A DNA stretch of 64,000 nucleotides from JBCCFK01 sp965262315 (GCA_965262315.1 CBDHFJ010000120.1:1-64000), one strand, 5' to 3'; positions 29,879 through 39,020 are shown, counted from the first letter of the stretch. A program made the numbers and translations. The notes: generated by a model not told the origin, from the sequence alone.

Positions 29879-30036
29879 CGCAGGTCGCACAGGAGCCGAG
29901 TCGCGCCGCCGACGTCGCCGCCCTCGGCGCACGCTGCGGCCTGATCGAAGCTCGCACGCCAGCCGTCGAGCTCGGGGACCGGCACGCCGCCGCACTCGAC
30001 CCGGCCGGACGCTTCCTGCAGCAGCTCGAGTTCGCG
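29797..30036 (-). other. Coding-like antisense fragment, possibly a decayed small gene
   Basis: In the 256-base gap before the permease gene, the minus-strand frame below 30036 has almost only G or C at third positions and reads ELELLQEASGRVECGGVPVP and then ELDGWRASFDQAAACAEGGD. The same frame also looks coding upstream (ANVLSGGVDIEHRAPVRLQ) but is cut by a TGA at 30037-30039, and downstream it runs into the end of the amidohydrolase gene. I recognise no family. It may be a pseudogene or chance. Confidence 0.3.
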
Positions 30037-30134
30037 TCATTGCAGGCGAACAGGTGCCCGATGCTCGATGTCGACGCCCCCGCTCAGGACGTTGGCCCCG
30101 GGCCCCGGGCGGTCGCTCGGGGTACAAGGGAACC

Positions 30135-31448
30135 GTGGGTGCACCGAAGACCGACGATGTGGGCGCTGCCGCCGCCGACGAGCACGGCGGCCTGCGGGGC
30201 CGGGTCAGCGAGCGGCTGCTGCTGTTGCTGGTGGTCGGCGACATCCTCGGCGCGGGCATCTACGTCCTCATCGGCGAGCTCGCCGGCGAAGTCGGCGGGT
30301 TGGCCTGGGCGGCGTTCGCCGGCGCCTTCCTGATCGCCATCACGTCGGCCGCCTCCTACGCCGAGCTGGTCACTCGATACCCGGGCGCTGCCGGGTCGGC
30401 GCTCTACGCCCGCAAGGCCTTCGATTCGCCGACGGTGACCACAATGGTTGGGCTCGCCGTCCTCGCATCGACCCTGGCAACGTCGGCCACCACCGCGCGA
30501 GCCTTCGCAGGCGACTACCTGGCCGCGTTCGTCGACCTGCCGGAACGCCCCGTGGCGATCCTGGTGGTGCTGACGCTGGCCGTGATCGCGTCGTTCGGGA
30601 TCGAGACCTCCGCGAGGGCGAACGCCACCCTGACCGTGGTCGAGGCCGCGGGGCTGGTGCTGATCATCACGCTCGGGGTGCTGGCGCTCGGCGACGGCAG
30701 CGGCGACGTCGGCCGGCTGACCGAGACCGACGGTCTCGGCGTCGGCAGCGTGTTCGCCGGCGTGTCGCTGGCCTTCTTCGCCTTCCTCGGATTCGAGGAC
30801 GCCGTCCACCTCAGCGAGGAGGTCGAGGACCCGCAGCGCACCTTCCCCCGCGTGCTGCTGACCGCGGTCGTGGTGACTGGGGTCGTCTACCTGCTCGTGG
30901 CACTGACCGCAGGGCTCCTCGTCGAGGCCGACACCCTGGCCGGCAGCGACGGGCCGCTGCTCGAGGTCGTGCGGGTCGGGCCCATCGACATCCCCGAGCG
31001 ACTCTTCTCCGCCATCGCGCTCGGTGCGGTCACCAACACCTCGCTGTTCGCGCTCGTCGCTGCCGCCCGCCTTCTCTACGGCATGGCCCGCACAGGCGAC
31101 GCACCCGCTGCCCTGGGTGAGGTGTCCCGACGCGGCAGCCCGGCACGGGCGGTCGCCGTGGCCGGCCTGATCGCGGCAGCGTTCGCAGCCACGGGCGCCG
31201 TCGGCGACCTCGCCCGGACCGCGGTCACAGCGTTGCTGGCCGTGCTCCTGGTCGTGAACGTGAGCGCCATCAAGACCCGCCACGAGCCGGTCGGCTGGCG
31301 ACCGCTCCCCTGGGTCGCCTGGGTTGGCGCCACCGCATGCGCCGTCCTGCTGGCACACCAGCTCCTGACAGCCAGCGCCGCCGACCTCGCCCGTCTCGGT
31401 GTCCTGATCGTGCTCGGTGCCGCCGCCCGCTTCCTCCGCCCCCGCTGA
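30135..31448 (+). CDS. APC-superfamily amino acid permease
   Basis: 437 residues with about 12 membrane helices. The family start is clear: LLLLVVGDILGAGIYVLIGE (unwound helix 1, GAGIY), then GLAWAAFAGAFLIAITSAASYAEL shown by its ends GLAW and SYAEL, and the conserved FFAFLGFEDAVHLSEEVEDP in helix 6 to loop. It should import or exchange amino acids or amines driven by a proton or antiport gradient. The GTG start at 30135 is chosen because the helix 1 region follows after a short cytoplasmic tail. An AAGGG element lies just upstream. No enzyme partner is evident. Confidence 0.85.
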   Translation: MGAPKTDDVGAAAADEHGGLRGRVSERLLLLLVVGDILGAGIYVLIGELAGEVGGLAWAAFAGAFLIAITSAASYAELVTRYPGAAGSALYARKAFDSPTVTTMVGLAVLASTLATSATTARAFAGDYLAAFVDLPERPVAILVVLTLAVIASFGIETSARANATLTVVEAAGLVLIITLGVLALGDGSGDVGRLTETDGLGVGSVFAGVSLAFFAFLGFEDAVHLSEEVEDPQRTFPRVLLTAVVVTGVVYLLVALTAGLLVEADTLAGSDGPLLEVVRVGPIDIPERLFSAIALGAVTNTSLFALVAAARLLYGMARTGDAPAALGEVSRRGSPARAVAVAGLIAAAFAATGAVGDLARTAVTALLAVLLVVNVSAIKTRHEPVGWRPLPWVAWVGATACAVLLAHQLLTASAADLARLGVLIVLGAAARFLRPR

Positions 31449-31461
31449 CGCCGGCCACGAC

Positions 31462-32265
31462 TCACACCATGAGGTCGAGGAGTTCGCGGACGAGTTTGGC
31501 GGCGACCATGGCGGTGGTGTCGTTGAGATCGCGGGTGGGGTTCAGCTCCACCACGTCGGCGCCGACGACATCGATGCCCATGGTCGCCAGCTGCTGGAGC
31601 GAGTCGAGCAGTTCGCGGGTGGAGAGGCCGCCGGGCTCGTGGTGGGAGACGCCGGGAGCGAACGCCGGGTCCAGCGCGTCGAGATCGATCGTCACATAGA
31701 CCGGACCCGACAATGCGGGCACGACCCGGTCCCAGGAGCGCAGCTCGACCATCTCCACGCCGAACCGTTCGGCCTGCTCGTGCTGGTGCGGCGTGGCCGT
31801 GCGGATCCCGAGCTGCACCAGACGCCCGACCCGGCCCTCCTCCATGAGGCGGGCGAAGGGGCAGGCGTGCGAGTAGCGGTCGCCGTCGAGCTCGTCGTAG
31901 AGGTCGGGGTGGGCGTCGAAGTGGAGGACGGTGAGGTCGTCGTGTCGCTGTGAACACGTCGATGCCAGCGGCCAGGTCACCAGGTGATCGCCGCCGAGCA
32001 CCAGCAGCTTGGAGCCGTCTGCTGTGGCGCGGTCGGCGGCCTGCCGGATCAGGGCGAGCGCACCCTCGACTTCGTCAGGCAGCTCGAGGTCGCCCGTGTC
32101 GCTCCAGCCGTCGTGCACCAGCGGGTCGAGATCGACACCCGACTCGGCACACCAGTTGGCCGACCCCGACGTCAACGCCCGCCGGATGGCCGGCGGCGCC
32201 TCCGCAGAGCCACGCAGGAACGACGAGTGGGCGTCGTACGGCACGCCGAGCAGCTTCACCGTCAT
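31462..32265 (-). CDS. Arginase / agmatinase family ureohydrolase
   Basis: 267 residues. The two-manganese site is complete: GGDH (H94), DAHPD (D117, H119, D121) and DLDALDPA (D194, D196). A late ELNP motif is also present. It should hydrolyse a guanidino compound, releasing urea, or act as formimidoylglutamase; the sequence does not distinguish them. The -10 box TACCTT lies six bases before the ATG. It is convergent with the permease gene, 13 bases apart. Confidence 0.88.
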   Translation of the reverse strand: MTVKLLGVPYDAHSSFLRGSAEAPPAIRRALTSGSANWCAESGVDLDPLVHDGWSDTGDLELPDEVEGALALIRQAADRATADGSKLLVLGGDHLVTWPLASTCSQRHDDLTVLHFDAHPDLYDELDGDRYSHACPFARLMEEGRVGRLVQLGIRTATPHQHEQAERFGVEMVELRSWDRVVPALSGPVYVTIDLDALDPAFAPGVSHHEPGGLSTRELLDSLQQLATMGIDVVGADVVELNPTRDLNDTTAMVAAKLVRELLDLMV

Positions 32266-32271
32266 GCCCCG

Positions 32272-32277
32272 AAGGTA
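32272..32277 (-). promoter_or_regulatory. -10 element of the ureohydrolase gene
   Basis: TACCTT on the minus strand, six bases before the ATG at 32265. Confidence 0.5.
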
Positions 32278-32289
32278 CCCCGGACGCGG

Positions 32290-32322
32290 ACGGGCCCCCG
32301 GTGCATCGCACCAGGGGCCCGT
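32290..32322 (-). terminator. Hairpin terminator after the phytase-like gene
   Basis: ACGGGCCCC (32290-32298) pairs with GGGGCCCGT (32314-32322). After one C/A mismatch, GGTGC pairs with GCACC around an ATC loop. It lies between two minus-strand genes, about 60 bases after the stop of the upstream one. Confidence 0.65.
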
Positions 32323-32382
32323 GAGTCCGTCGGACGGCGTCAGCCGATCGGCACGGCGTCAGCCGTCAGCAGAGCCAGCCGC

Positions 32383-34905
32383 TCAGCTGAACAGGGCGTC
32401 CACGTCGCCGAGACGCAGGAAGTGCGTCTCACCCGACCAGTCGTCCACACCGTCGTTGTCGGTGATCACGTACACCTGGCCGTCGGCGGTGATCGCAGTG
32501 CCCTCCGGCTTGTCGCTCACCCAGCCGTTGGTGGCCCGCAGGTCGTCCAGGATGTCGGTGACGGCCTGCTCGCCGGAGGTGATGATCCCGTCGGCGAAGG
32601 CGGCGACGTCGACCCGGGTGAGGGTCTTGATGGTGGCCCAGTCGCCGGTGCGGTTGTCCCGCTCGATCAGCACCACGGTGCCGTCCACGTAGGTGATCTC
32701 GGAGAGACCGACCCACGAGGCGTTGGCGGGACGGGGGTCGAGCTCGTACTCGGTGCTCGCCCACCGATCGCCTGCGGGGTCGTAGGTCCAGATCTTGGTG
32801 ACCCCGACCTCGCCCTCGGCGCTGCCGTTCTCGGTGCTGTACACCGAACAGTCGGCGACGCCGTCGGCAGGGATGGCGTCGAACTCCCAGCCACGCTGCT
32901 GCGCGACGTGCACGAGGCCCTCGTCGTCGACGGTGACACCCTCGAAGCCGAACCGCAGGTTGCGGGCCCGGGCATGCTCGGGGGAGCTGGTGTCGGCGGC
33001 GTCGGCCGCCTGCTGCACCATGGCCGCCCGACAGGCGGTGATGGCTGCCGGCAGCGTGATCTCCTCGATCACGTTGAGGTCCGCGTCCAGGTGGATCAGC
33101 AGGTTCGGGGTGGCGTTGAGGCTGTTCGGGATGGCGCCCTCGCTGGCGATCCAGAACCCGCCCTGACCGTCGTGGGCGATGCCCTCGGGGTCGTAGCCCA
33201 CCGGCGCGCCGTCCTTGAGGATCGGGCGCTCGGCGATGACCCGGGCCGGCGTGGAGGACACGTCGAGGGTGAACACCTTGCTCTCGGCGTAGAACGAGTC
33301 CCACACGGCGTAGGCGATGTCGGGATCGGACTCGTCGGCGACCATGCCCGACATGGCGGACCAGCCGATGCCGTCGGACACGACCTCGGGGTACGACGGC
33401 GCACCCTTGGTGAGGCGGTAGATCATGATCGTCGCCCGCACGCCGGTGGTCGGATCGTCCACCTCGGAGGAGACCACGAACAGCCCGTCCTCAGGGATCG
33501 CCAGCAGGCCCTCGGGGCCGAGGCCCGTGGGCAGCGCCTGGTGGAACTCCACGCCCTTCTTGCCCTTGAGCTTGTAGACACCCACGAAGCTGCCTCGCTC
33601 GGAACCGACGAACAGGTAGCGCTGGCCCTTGCCGTACTTGGCGTAGGTGATGGACTCGGGCTCGGAGCCCTTGTTCTCGGAGCGGCCCTCGTTGTAGTGG
33701 CCGATGTCGCGGGCGAGCTCGTCGAACGAGGAACCCGAGTCGTACCGGACCTTGCCCTTCTTGTTGAAGATCGTGAAGCCGCGGCTGCCACCGAAGAGGT
33801 CGCCCTCGTTGGCGGTGGCGATGCGACGCTTGCCGATCCAGGTGACGGCGTCCGGCTCGCGGGGAACGTCGTCGAGACTCTCGGTGAACGAGATCAGGTC
33901 GTCCTCGGTGGCGTCGATGCCCTCGAGATCGACGGTGCCGGCGTCGTAGTCGCGCACGACCTTGCCGTTCTCGAGGTTGACGATGACGATGTGGTTGTTC
34001 TCCTGGAGGGTCACCACGGCCTTGTTCTTCTTGTTGACGTCGACGAACTCGGGCTCGGGGTCGTCGCCGCCGTAGTTGGCGAGGCCGGTGAGGTCGACGT
34101 CACGGACGTTCCAGGAGGAGGGGTCCTGGTTCTTCTTCACGTCGACGATCTGGAGCAGACCGGCGGGCGCCTGCGGGAGGCCGCCCTCCTCGCCGTCGAC
34201 GACGATGTCCTCGTCGCGCTCGTTCTCGATGGCCACCGCGATGTACTTGCCGTCGGGACTGGCCTTGACCGAGTCGGGCTGGCCGCCGAGGGTGATCTCG
34301 CCGGCGATCGACTTCGAGCCCAGATCGACGATCACCAGCACGCCCGTGGGGTTCACGAAGTCCTCGCTGGTGTTCACACCAACGGCGGCGTAGTCGCCGA
34401 AGACGCTGACCGAGGTGGGCTCGCCGCCCACGTCGAGCACGCCGGCCGGGGTCGGGTTCTCCGGGTCGGCGATGTCGACGAAGCCGATCTTGTCGCCCTC
34501 GCCGTCGGTGTAGACGAGCAGGCTGCCCTTGGCCCAGTGGTCGACGATCTCGGCCACCGTCTCGTCAGCCGGGTCGGCGTTGTTGGTGTAGACGGAGAAG
34601 GTCGCGATGCGCTCGAACGAGCTGCCGCGGAACGGCTTGGCATCGTCCTCGCCCTTGTCGCCCTTGCCATCCTTCTCGTCGCCCTTGTCGGACTCGCCCT
34701 TGTCGTCGTCCTTGTCGGACTCGTCCTTCTCGGTTGCGGGTTCCTTCTCGTCGCCCGCGCCGTCCGACTTCTCGTCGGCCTTCGGGGCTTCCTTCTCCTT
34801 CTCGTCGGGCACGGCGGATGCCGGTGCCACCACGATCACCGACGCCATGAGCGCCAATGCGGAGAGCATGAGCGCGATGCGACGCGCTCCACTGAAAAAG
34901 GACAC
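32383..34905 (-). CDS. Secreted beta-propeller protein with phytase-like esterase domain
   Basis: 840 residues from a GTG at 34905 with a well-spaced GGGAGG ribosome binding site. Signal peptide: basic SGARRIALM, hydrophobic core, ASA cleavage site near residue 32. Next comes a 65-residue Lys/Asp/Glu-rich low-complexity segment. A beta-propeller region follows with repeats of the type VDIADPENPTPAGVLDVGGE and SVFGDYAAVGV. The C-terminal half (about 430-835) is a phytase-like domain (EPDAVTWIG, GLGPEGLLAIPEDG, GYDPEGIAHDGQGGFWIASE, FEGVTVDDEGLV). Probably a cell-surface or secreted phosphatase or esterase; activity not shown. The charged segment may bind calcium or keep the protein at the wall. 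Confidence 0.85.
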   Translation of the reverse strand: MSFFSGARRIALMLSALALMASVIVVAPASAVPDEKEKEAPKADEKSDGAGDEKEPATEKDESDKDDDKGESDKGDEKDGKGDKGEDDAKPFRGSSFERIATFSVYTNNADPADETVAEIVDHWAKGSLLVYTDGEGDKIGFVDIADPENPTPAGVLDVGGEPTSVSVFGDYAAVGVNTSEDFVNPTGVLVIVDLGSKSIAGEITLGGQPDSVKASPDGKYIAVAIENERDEDIVVDGEEGGLPQAPAGLLQIVDVKKNQDPSSWNVRDVDLTGLANYGGDDPEPEFVDVNKKNKAVVTLQENNHIVIVNLENGKVVRDYDAGTVDLEGIDATEDDLISFTESLDDVPREPDAVTWIGKRRIATANEGDLFGGSRGFTIFNKKGKVRYDSGSSFDELARDIGHYNEGRSENKGSEPESITYAKYGKGQRYLFVGSERGSFVGVYKLKGKKGVEFHQALPTGLGPEGLLAIPEDGLFVVSSEVDDPTTGVRATIMIYRLTKGAPSYPEVVSDGIGWSAMSGMVADESDPDIAYAVWDSFYAESKVFTLDVSSTPARVIAERPILKDGAPVGYDPEGIAHDGQGGFWIASEGAIPNSLNATPNLLIHLDADLNVIEEITLPAAITACRAAMVQQAADAADTSSPEHARARNLRFGFEGVTVDDEGLVHVAQQRGWEFDAIPADGVADCSVYSTENGSAEGEVGVTKIWTYDPAGDRWASTEYELDPRPANASWVGLSEITYVDGTVVLIERDNRTGDWATIKTLTRVDVAAFADGIITSGEQAVTDILDDLRATNGWVSDKPEGTAITADGQVYVITDNDGVDDWSGETHFLRLGDVDALFS

Positions 34906-35072
34906 GATGTTGCCTCCCGTTGTCGTTCCTTCGAGCCAAGGTCGTGCAGCCGGGTGACGCGAAAGCATCACCGAAGCAACGACGAGCCGAACGAGACATG
35001 GCCGGAGCCGCTGCGTGGTGTTCACTCGGTCGACATTTCACGCACGGTGAGCGAGCCGCGTCCGGCCGACAG

Positions 35073-35087
35073 CTGACACCCCGTCAG
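35073..35087. promoter_or_regulatory. Operator-like dyad at the TauD promoter
   Basis: CTGAC (35073-35077) and GTCAG (35083-35087) flank ACCCC, directly before the -10 box at 35089. Same pattern as at 28086-28100. Confidence 0.45.
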
Positions 35088-35088
35088 T

Positions 35089-35094
35089 TACGAT
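35089..35094 (+). promoter_or_regulatory. -10 element of the TauD-family dioxygenase gene
   Basis: TACGAT, seven bases before the ATG at 35102. Confidence 0.5.
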
Positions 35095-35101
35095 CAACGC
35101 C

Positions 35102-35950
35102 ATGGTCGAACTCGACATCCGACCGGTGGGCGCGGCGCTCGGCGCCGAGATCCATGGCGTCGATCTCAACACCCTGACCGACGGCGAGATGGATGCGGTC
35201 CATCAGGCGTTCGCCGACCACCTCGTCCTCTTCTTCCCACAGCAGGACCTGACGCCGGATGGCCATCGCCGCTTCGCCGAACGCTTCGGCGAGCTCGAGG
35301 TCGTGCCCAGCCTGACCAAGCTCGACGACGACCATCCCGAGATCGTGGTGCTCAACGATCTCGACACGCCCGCCGCCGACGTCTGGCACACCGACGTCAC
35401 CTTCGCCGAGAACCCACCCATCACCGCGGTCCTGCACATGGTCGACTGCCCGCCGGTGGGCGGCGACACCCAGTGGATCAACCTGTACCAGGCGTACGAG
35501 ACCCTCTCGGCACCGATGAAGGAGATGCTCGAGGGGATGACGGCCATCCACGTGAACAAGTACGGGACGGGTCAGGTCGCCGAACACCCGGTCGTGCGGG
35601 TGCACCCCGAGACCGGGCGCAAGAGCATCTACGTCAATCGCATCTTCACCAGCCACATCCGCCAGCTGAGCCGCCCCGAGTCCGAGGTGATCCTCCGGTT
35701 CCTGTTCAAGTGGTGCGAGCAGTCCAACTTCTCGGTCCGCTGGCGCTGGACCAACGGTGACGTCGGCATGTGGGACAACCGCTGCACGCTGCACCAGCGC
35801 GTCAACGACTGGAACGGCCATCGGGTCATCCAGCGGATCACGGTGCTGGGCGACAAGCCCATGGGCGTCGGCGAGCCCCGGTGGGCCAAACACGAGCCCT
35901 CCAACAACGCGGCCAGTGACTTCTACGGCCACGCGTACCCGTTCGGATGA
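35102..35950 (+). CDS. TauD/TfdA-family 2-oxoglutarate-dependent dioxygenase
   Basis: 282 residues. The iron triad is H96-x-D98 (VWHTDVTF) and H231 (RCTLHQRV), with the 2-oxoglutarate-binding arginine in VIQRITVLG. The N-terminal LGAEIHGVDL is the usual family start. It should hydroxylate a sulfonate, phenoxyacid, carnitine-like or other small acid; the substrate is unknown. Its stop overlaps the ATG of an SRPBCC gene (ATGA, 35947-35950). Regulation by a CTGAC-N5-GTCAG-binding protein is suggested by the upstream dyad. Confidence 0.9.
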   Translation: MVELDIRPVGAALGAEIHGVDLNTLTDGEMDAVHQAFADHLVLFFPQQDLTPDGHRRFAERFGELEVVPSLTKLDDDHPEIVVLNDLDTPAADVWHTDVTFAENPPITAVLHMVDCPPVGGDTQWINLYQAYETLSAPMKEMLEGMTAIHVNKYGTGQVAEHPVVRVHPETGRKSIYVNRIFTSHIRQLSRPESEVILRFLFKWCEQSNFSVRWRWTNGDVGMWDNRCTLHQRVNDWNGHRVIQRITVLGDKPMGVGEPRWAKHEPSNNAASDFYGHAYPFG

Positions 35951-36411
35951 GCGACGACCTGGTCACCGGCACCGCATCGGTGGTGATCGCTCGCGCGCCC
36001 GACGAGGTGTTCGCTGCGGTCGCCGACGTGACCCGCATGGGCGAGTGGAGCCCCGAGAACACGGGCGGCCGTTGGCTCGATGGCGCGACGGGCCCGGGCC
36101 TCGGTGTTCGGTTCGCGGGCGACAATGTCGCCGCGCTCGGCCCGGTCACGTTGAAGAAGTGGACCACCACGTCCGAGATCACGGCCTACGAGCCCGACGA
36201 GGTGTTCGAGTTCGTCGCCGAGGGCTACACCACCTGGCGCTACGAGTTCGCGCCCCACGGCGACGGCACCCGAGTGACCGAGTCGGTCTCCCACCCGCCG
36301 TACACGGGCTGGCAGAAGTTCGCCTACGAGACCGTGATGCGGCGCTCGACCGGCATCGTCACGGGCATGGAACGCACGCTGGCCCAACTCAAGGCCGGGC
36401 TCGAGGCCTGA
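35947..36411 (+). CDS. SRPBCC-family protein
   Basis: 154 residues of helix-grip fold: TASVVIARAPDEVFAAVADV, MGEWSPENTGG, KWTTTSEITAYEPDEVFEF and the long C-terminal helix from YETVMRR. This is a hydrophobic ligand-binding or polyketide cyclase-like protein. It is translationally coupled to the TauD-family gene, which suggests a shared substrate, but none is identifiable. Confidence 0.82.
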   Translation: MSDDLVTGTASVVIARAPDEVFAAVADVTRMGEWSPENTGGRWLDGATGPGLGVRFAGDNVAALGPVTLKKWTTTSEITAYEPDEVFEFVAEGYTTWRYEFAPHGDGTRVTESVSHPPYTGWQKFAYETVMRRSTGIVTGMERTLAQLKAGLEA

Positions 36412-36425
36412 GGGCGGCTGAGCCG

Positions 36426-37244
36426 TCAGAGCTCGTAGCCGCAGGCCACCAGGACCGGGTGTTCGGCCAGGGCGTCCGCCACTTCGTTGGCGATGTCCGC
36501 CGGCACGGTCTGTCGCCAACCGTCGACCCGGCTGCGATCCGGGTCCCGGTGGTACTCCGCGTCGGTGTACCAGACGCCGTCGACGAGCTTCGCCGCGGCG
36601 TGGTCGGTCGATGCCGGTCGGGTCATGGCCGGATCGAAGTCGACCTCGAGGAACTCACAGATGTGCCGGCAGTCGGTCTCGGTGTGGATGACCAGTTGTT
36701 CGTACAGCACCACCCAGCCGCGCGTGGGATGGGAAGCCATGGCCCGGCCCACCCCGTCGAGATGGGCCCGAATGCTCTCGACCATCTGCCCTGGCGTCTG
36801 GAAGCCGTGCGGCGCCGGGCGACCGCTTGCCGCGTGCCGCTCGGCGACCTGGAGCATCGAGCCCACGACACCTCTGGGGTCGCGAACGATGTACACGGCC
36901 CTCGCTCCCGGAAGCAGGTCGAGCAACCGATCGGCGACGAGCGCGTTGGACGGGGTCTTCTCGGCCAGCAACCGCTTGCCGGCGCGATCGGCGGCGGGAA
37001 GGAGCAGCGACTCCACGAGCGTCGCCATCGCCAACCGCGCGGCTTCGGCATCGACGAAGTGATCCAGGCCACCGCCGGCGATCCCGTCCTGGATGGCGGC
37101 GTGGAGATGGGCCACCCCTGGCAGGTGCGCGAACTCGGGACCGCCGTGGATCTCGGGATGCGAGTCGAGGATGTTCTGCAACAGCGTGGTGCCCGAACGA
37201 GGTGCTCCCCCGACGAGCACGATCCGTTCACCGTCTCCCACCAT
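36426..37244 (-). CDS. Sulfotransferase family protein
   Basis: 272 residues. The 5'-phosphosulfate loop is GGAPRSGTTLLQ (12-23). The 3'-phosphate site is YIVRDPRGVVGSM near residue 118, and AEKTPSN lies between, as in PAPS-dependent sulfotransferases. It should transfer sulfate from PAPS to a hydroxyl or amine of an unknown acceptor, for instance a glycolipid. It is convergent with the SRPBCC gene. Confidence 0.88.
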   Translation of the reverse strand: MVGDGERIVLVGGAPRSGTTLLQNILDSHPEIHGGPEFAHLPGVAHLHAAIQDGIAGGGLDHFVDAEAARLAMATLVESLLLPAADRAGKRLLAEKTPSNALVADRLLDLLPGARAVYIVRDPRGVVGSMLQVAERHAASGRPAPHGFQTPGQMVESIRAHLDGVGRAMASHPTRGWVVLYEQLVIHTETDCRHICEFLEVDFDPAMTRPASTDHAAAKLVDGVWYTDAEYHRDPDRSRVDGWRQTVPADIANEVADALAEHPVLVACGYEL

Positions 37245-37292
37245 GCCTCGATTGAAGCAGGGCCCCAGGCGACCGGGCGTGACGGTGCCGGC

Positions 37293-38201
37293 TCAGGCCG
37301 GCAGCGGCTGGCGGAAGGTGACGCCGGTGGGGATGTCGGCACCGGCGCGGATCAGGGCCAGGTGCCAGGACGGTGACGACCCCAGCGCCCAACGCATGGC
37401 GCCGACGCTCCTGGCTCCGAGCTCGAGCGCCCGCGGTGTCTGCTGGACGCCGATCAGGTCGGCGAGACCGGCGGGGATGGTGGCGACCGCCGCGTTCAGG
37501 AGCGCCTTGTAGCCCACCTTCACGGGACGAGACAGGGGCGGATCCAGCAGGAAGTCGACGGCGTTGTGCAGCGCCGCAGTGGGCTGGATGTCCGAGTGGT
37601 CGGTGATCCACGACCGGAGATCGGCCTCCGTCTCGGGCATGGGGTCGGCGCCCAGCAGCGCGCCGATTCGGGTCTGTTCCTCGACGAAGCGATCGGCCTC
37701 GTCATCGGTGAGCCGGGTCGGCCCAAAGGCGCGGTAGGCGGCCAGGAAGGAATCGGTGAGCACGTTGTGCACCCACGCCGCCATCTCCGGATGCCCGGCG
37801 CTGTAGGCGCGGTTGCGCTCGGAGCGGCCGTGGACGGGAGCGTGGGCCCGACGGACGGCCGCGACCGTGGCTTCGACCTCGGGCATGGCGCCGTAGGTGG
37901 TCTCGGTGACGTACACGGCCGTGCGGGAGAGGCGGCCGAGCGGATCGCTCCGATAGGCGGAATGGTCCTCCACACCGGCGACGACCTCGGGATGTGCCGT
38001 CTGCACCAGCAACGCCCGGATGCCGCCGACGAAGGCCGTGGCGTCGCCGATCACCCGCCACGAGACCGAGTCCGGGCCGAGCAGGCCGGGGTCGCCCATG
38101 TGGTCGAGGGTGTGCTCCAACGGCTGGGGGCCGTGGCTGAACAGGGAGACCGTCGCGTCGACGACGCGGTTCTTCACCTCTGTCTTGAGTTGTCCGAACA
38201 T
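37293..38201 (-). CDS. Oxygenase MpaB family protein (DUF2236)
   Basis: 302 residues. Family landmarks are visible: GGIRALLVQTAHPEVVAGVE, HSAYRSDPLGRLSRTAVYV, and the middle WVHNVLTDSFLAAYRAFGP. Members include the haem-containing latex-clearing protein and the MpaB oxygenase. The ATG at 38201 is chosen because GGAGG lies five bases upstream; an ATG seven codons earlier lacks a ribosome binding site. Substrate unknown. Confidence 0.85.
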   Translation of the reverse strand: MFGQLKTEVKNRVVDATVSLFSHGPQPLEHTLDHMGDPGLLGPDSVSWRVIGDATAFVGGIRALLVQTAHPEVVAGVEDHSAYRSDPLGRLSRTAVYVTETTYGAMPEVEATVAAVRRAHAPVHGRSERNRAYSAGHPEMAAWVHNVLTDSFLAAYRAFGPTRLTDDEADRFVEEQTRIGALLGADPMPETEADLRSWITDHSDIQPTAALHNAVDFLLDPPLSRPVKVGYKALLNAAVATIPAGLADLIGVQQTPRALELGARSVGAMRWALGSSPSWHLALIRAGADIPTGVTFRQPLPA

Positions 38202-38279
38202 GACGACCTCCGGCTGGACCAAAGGGTGGCGTAGTTCGGTCCCATCGGCGCAGCCGAGTGGGGATTGGAGGTTTGCTGG

Positions 38280-39020
38280 TCAGCCTCGACCGACGTATGG
38301 CATCTCGTTGGCCATGACGGTCATTGTCAGGACGTTGGCGTCGGACGGAAGGCCGGCCATGTAGGCCACGGCGCGACCGACGTCGGCGACGTCCATCGTC
38401 GGTTCGGCCTTGATGCTGCCATCCGCCTGGGGGACGCCGTCGGCCATGCGAGCGGTCATCGGTGTCTCGGCATTGCCGATGTCGATCTGGCCACAGGTGA
38501 TGCCGAAGGGCCGACCGTCGAGCGAGATCGACTTCGTGAGACCGGTGATCGCGTGTTTGGTGGCGGTGTAGGGCGCCGAGTTGGGGCGGGGGACGTGCGC
38601 CGAGATCGACCCGTTGTTGATGATGCGGCCACCGCTGGGGTCCTGCCGCTTCATCAGCGCCACGGCCCGCTGGGCGCACAGGAACGACCCGGTCAAATTG
38701 ATGTCGACCACGCGCTGCCAGTCGTCGAGCGGGATGTCCTCGAAGGGGACGGGGTACGAGCCCGTGCCCGCGTTGTTGAAGAGCAGGTCGATGCGGCCGT
38801 ACTCGGCCTCGACCCGCTCGAACAGCGCATCGACCGACGCGGCGTCGGCCACATCGGCCACCACCGCGAGTCCGGCACCGATCGCGGCGATGGTCTCGTC
38901 CAGCGGCTCCGAGCGCCGGCCGGCAGCCACGACCGTCCAGCCGTCCGCGGCCAGCGCCGCCGCCGCGGCTCGACCCACGCCCGAGCCCGCTCCCGTCACC
39001 ACTGCCACACGTTCGCTCAT
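38280..39020 (-). CDS. Short-chain dehydrogenase/reductase
   Basis: 246 residues, classical SDR: VVTGAGSGVGRAA, AGRRSEPLDE after strand 2 (favouring NADP(H)), LFNNAGTG, catalytic NNGSISA with YTATK. The C-terminus (NVLTMTVMANEMPYVGRG) is typical. Substrate unknown. It is upstream of the MpaB gene on the same strand with a 78-base gap. Confidence 0.88.
   Translation of the reverse strand: MSERVAVVTGAGSGVGRAAAAALAADGWTVVAAGRRSEPLDETIAAIGAGLAVVADVADAASVDALFERVEAEYGRIDLLFNNAGTGSYPVPFEDIPLDDWQRVVDINLTGSFLCAQRAVALMKRQDPSGGRIINNGSISAHVPRPNSAPYTATKHAITGLTKSISLDGRPFGITCGQIDIGNAETPMTARMADGVPQADGSIKAEPTMDVADVGRAVAYMAGLPSDANVLTMTVMANEMPYVGRG

Noticed and set aside
30037..30039. Second possible selenocysteine TGA (minus strand)
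   Set aside because: No hairpin follows at the right distance, no Cys partner or known family is seen, and the frame collides with the amidohydrolase gene. Decay or chance is more likely.
31984..35076. A 1030-codon + strand open frame opposite the phytase-like gene
   Set aside because: The minus strand encodes a signal peptide, propeller repeats and a phytase-like domain with a proper ribosome binding site. The + frame has no recognisable domain and mirrors the codon pattern of the other strand.
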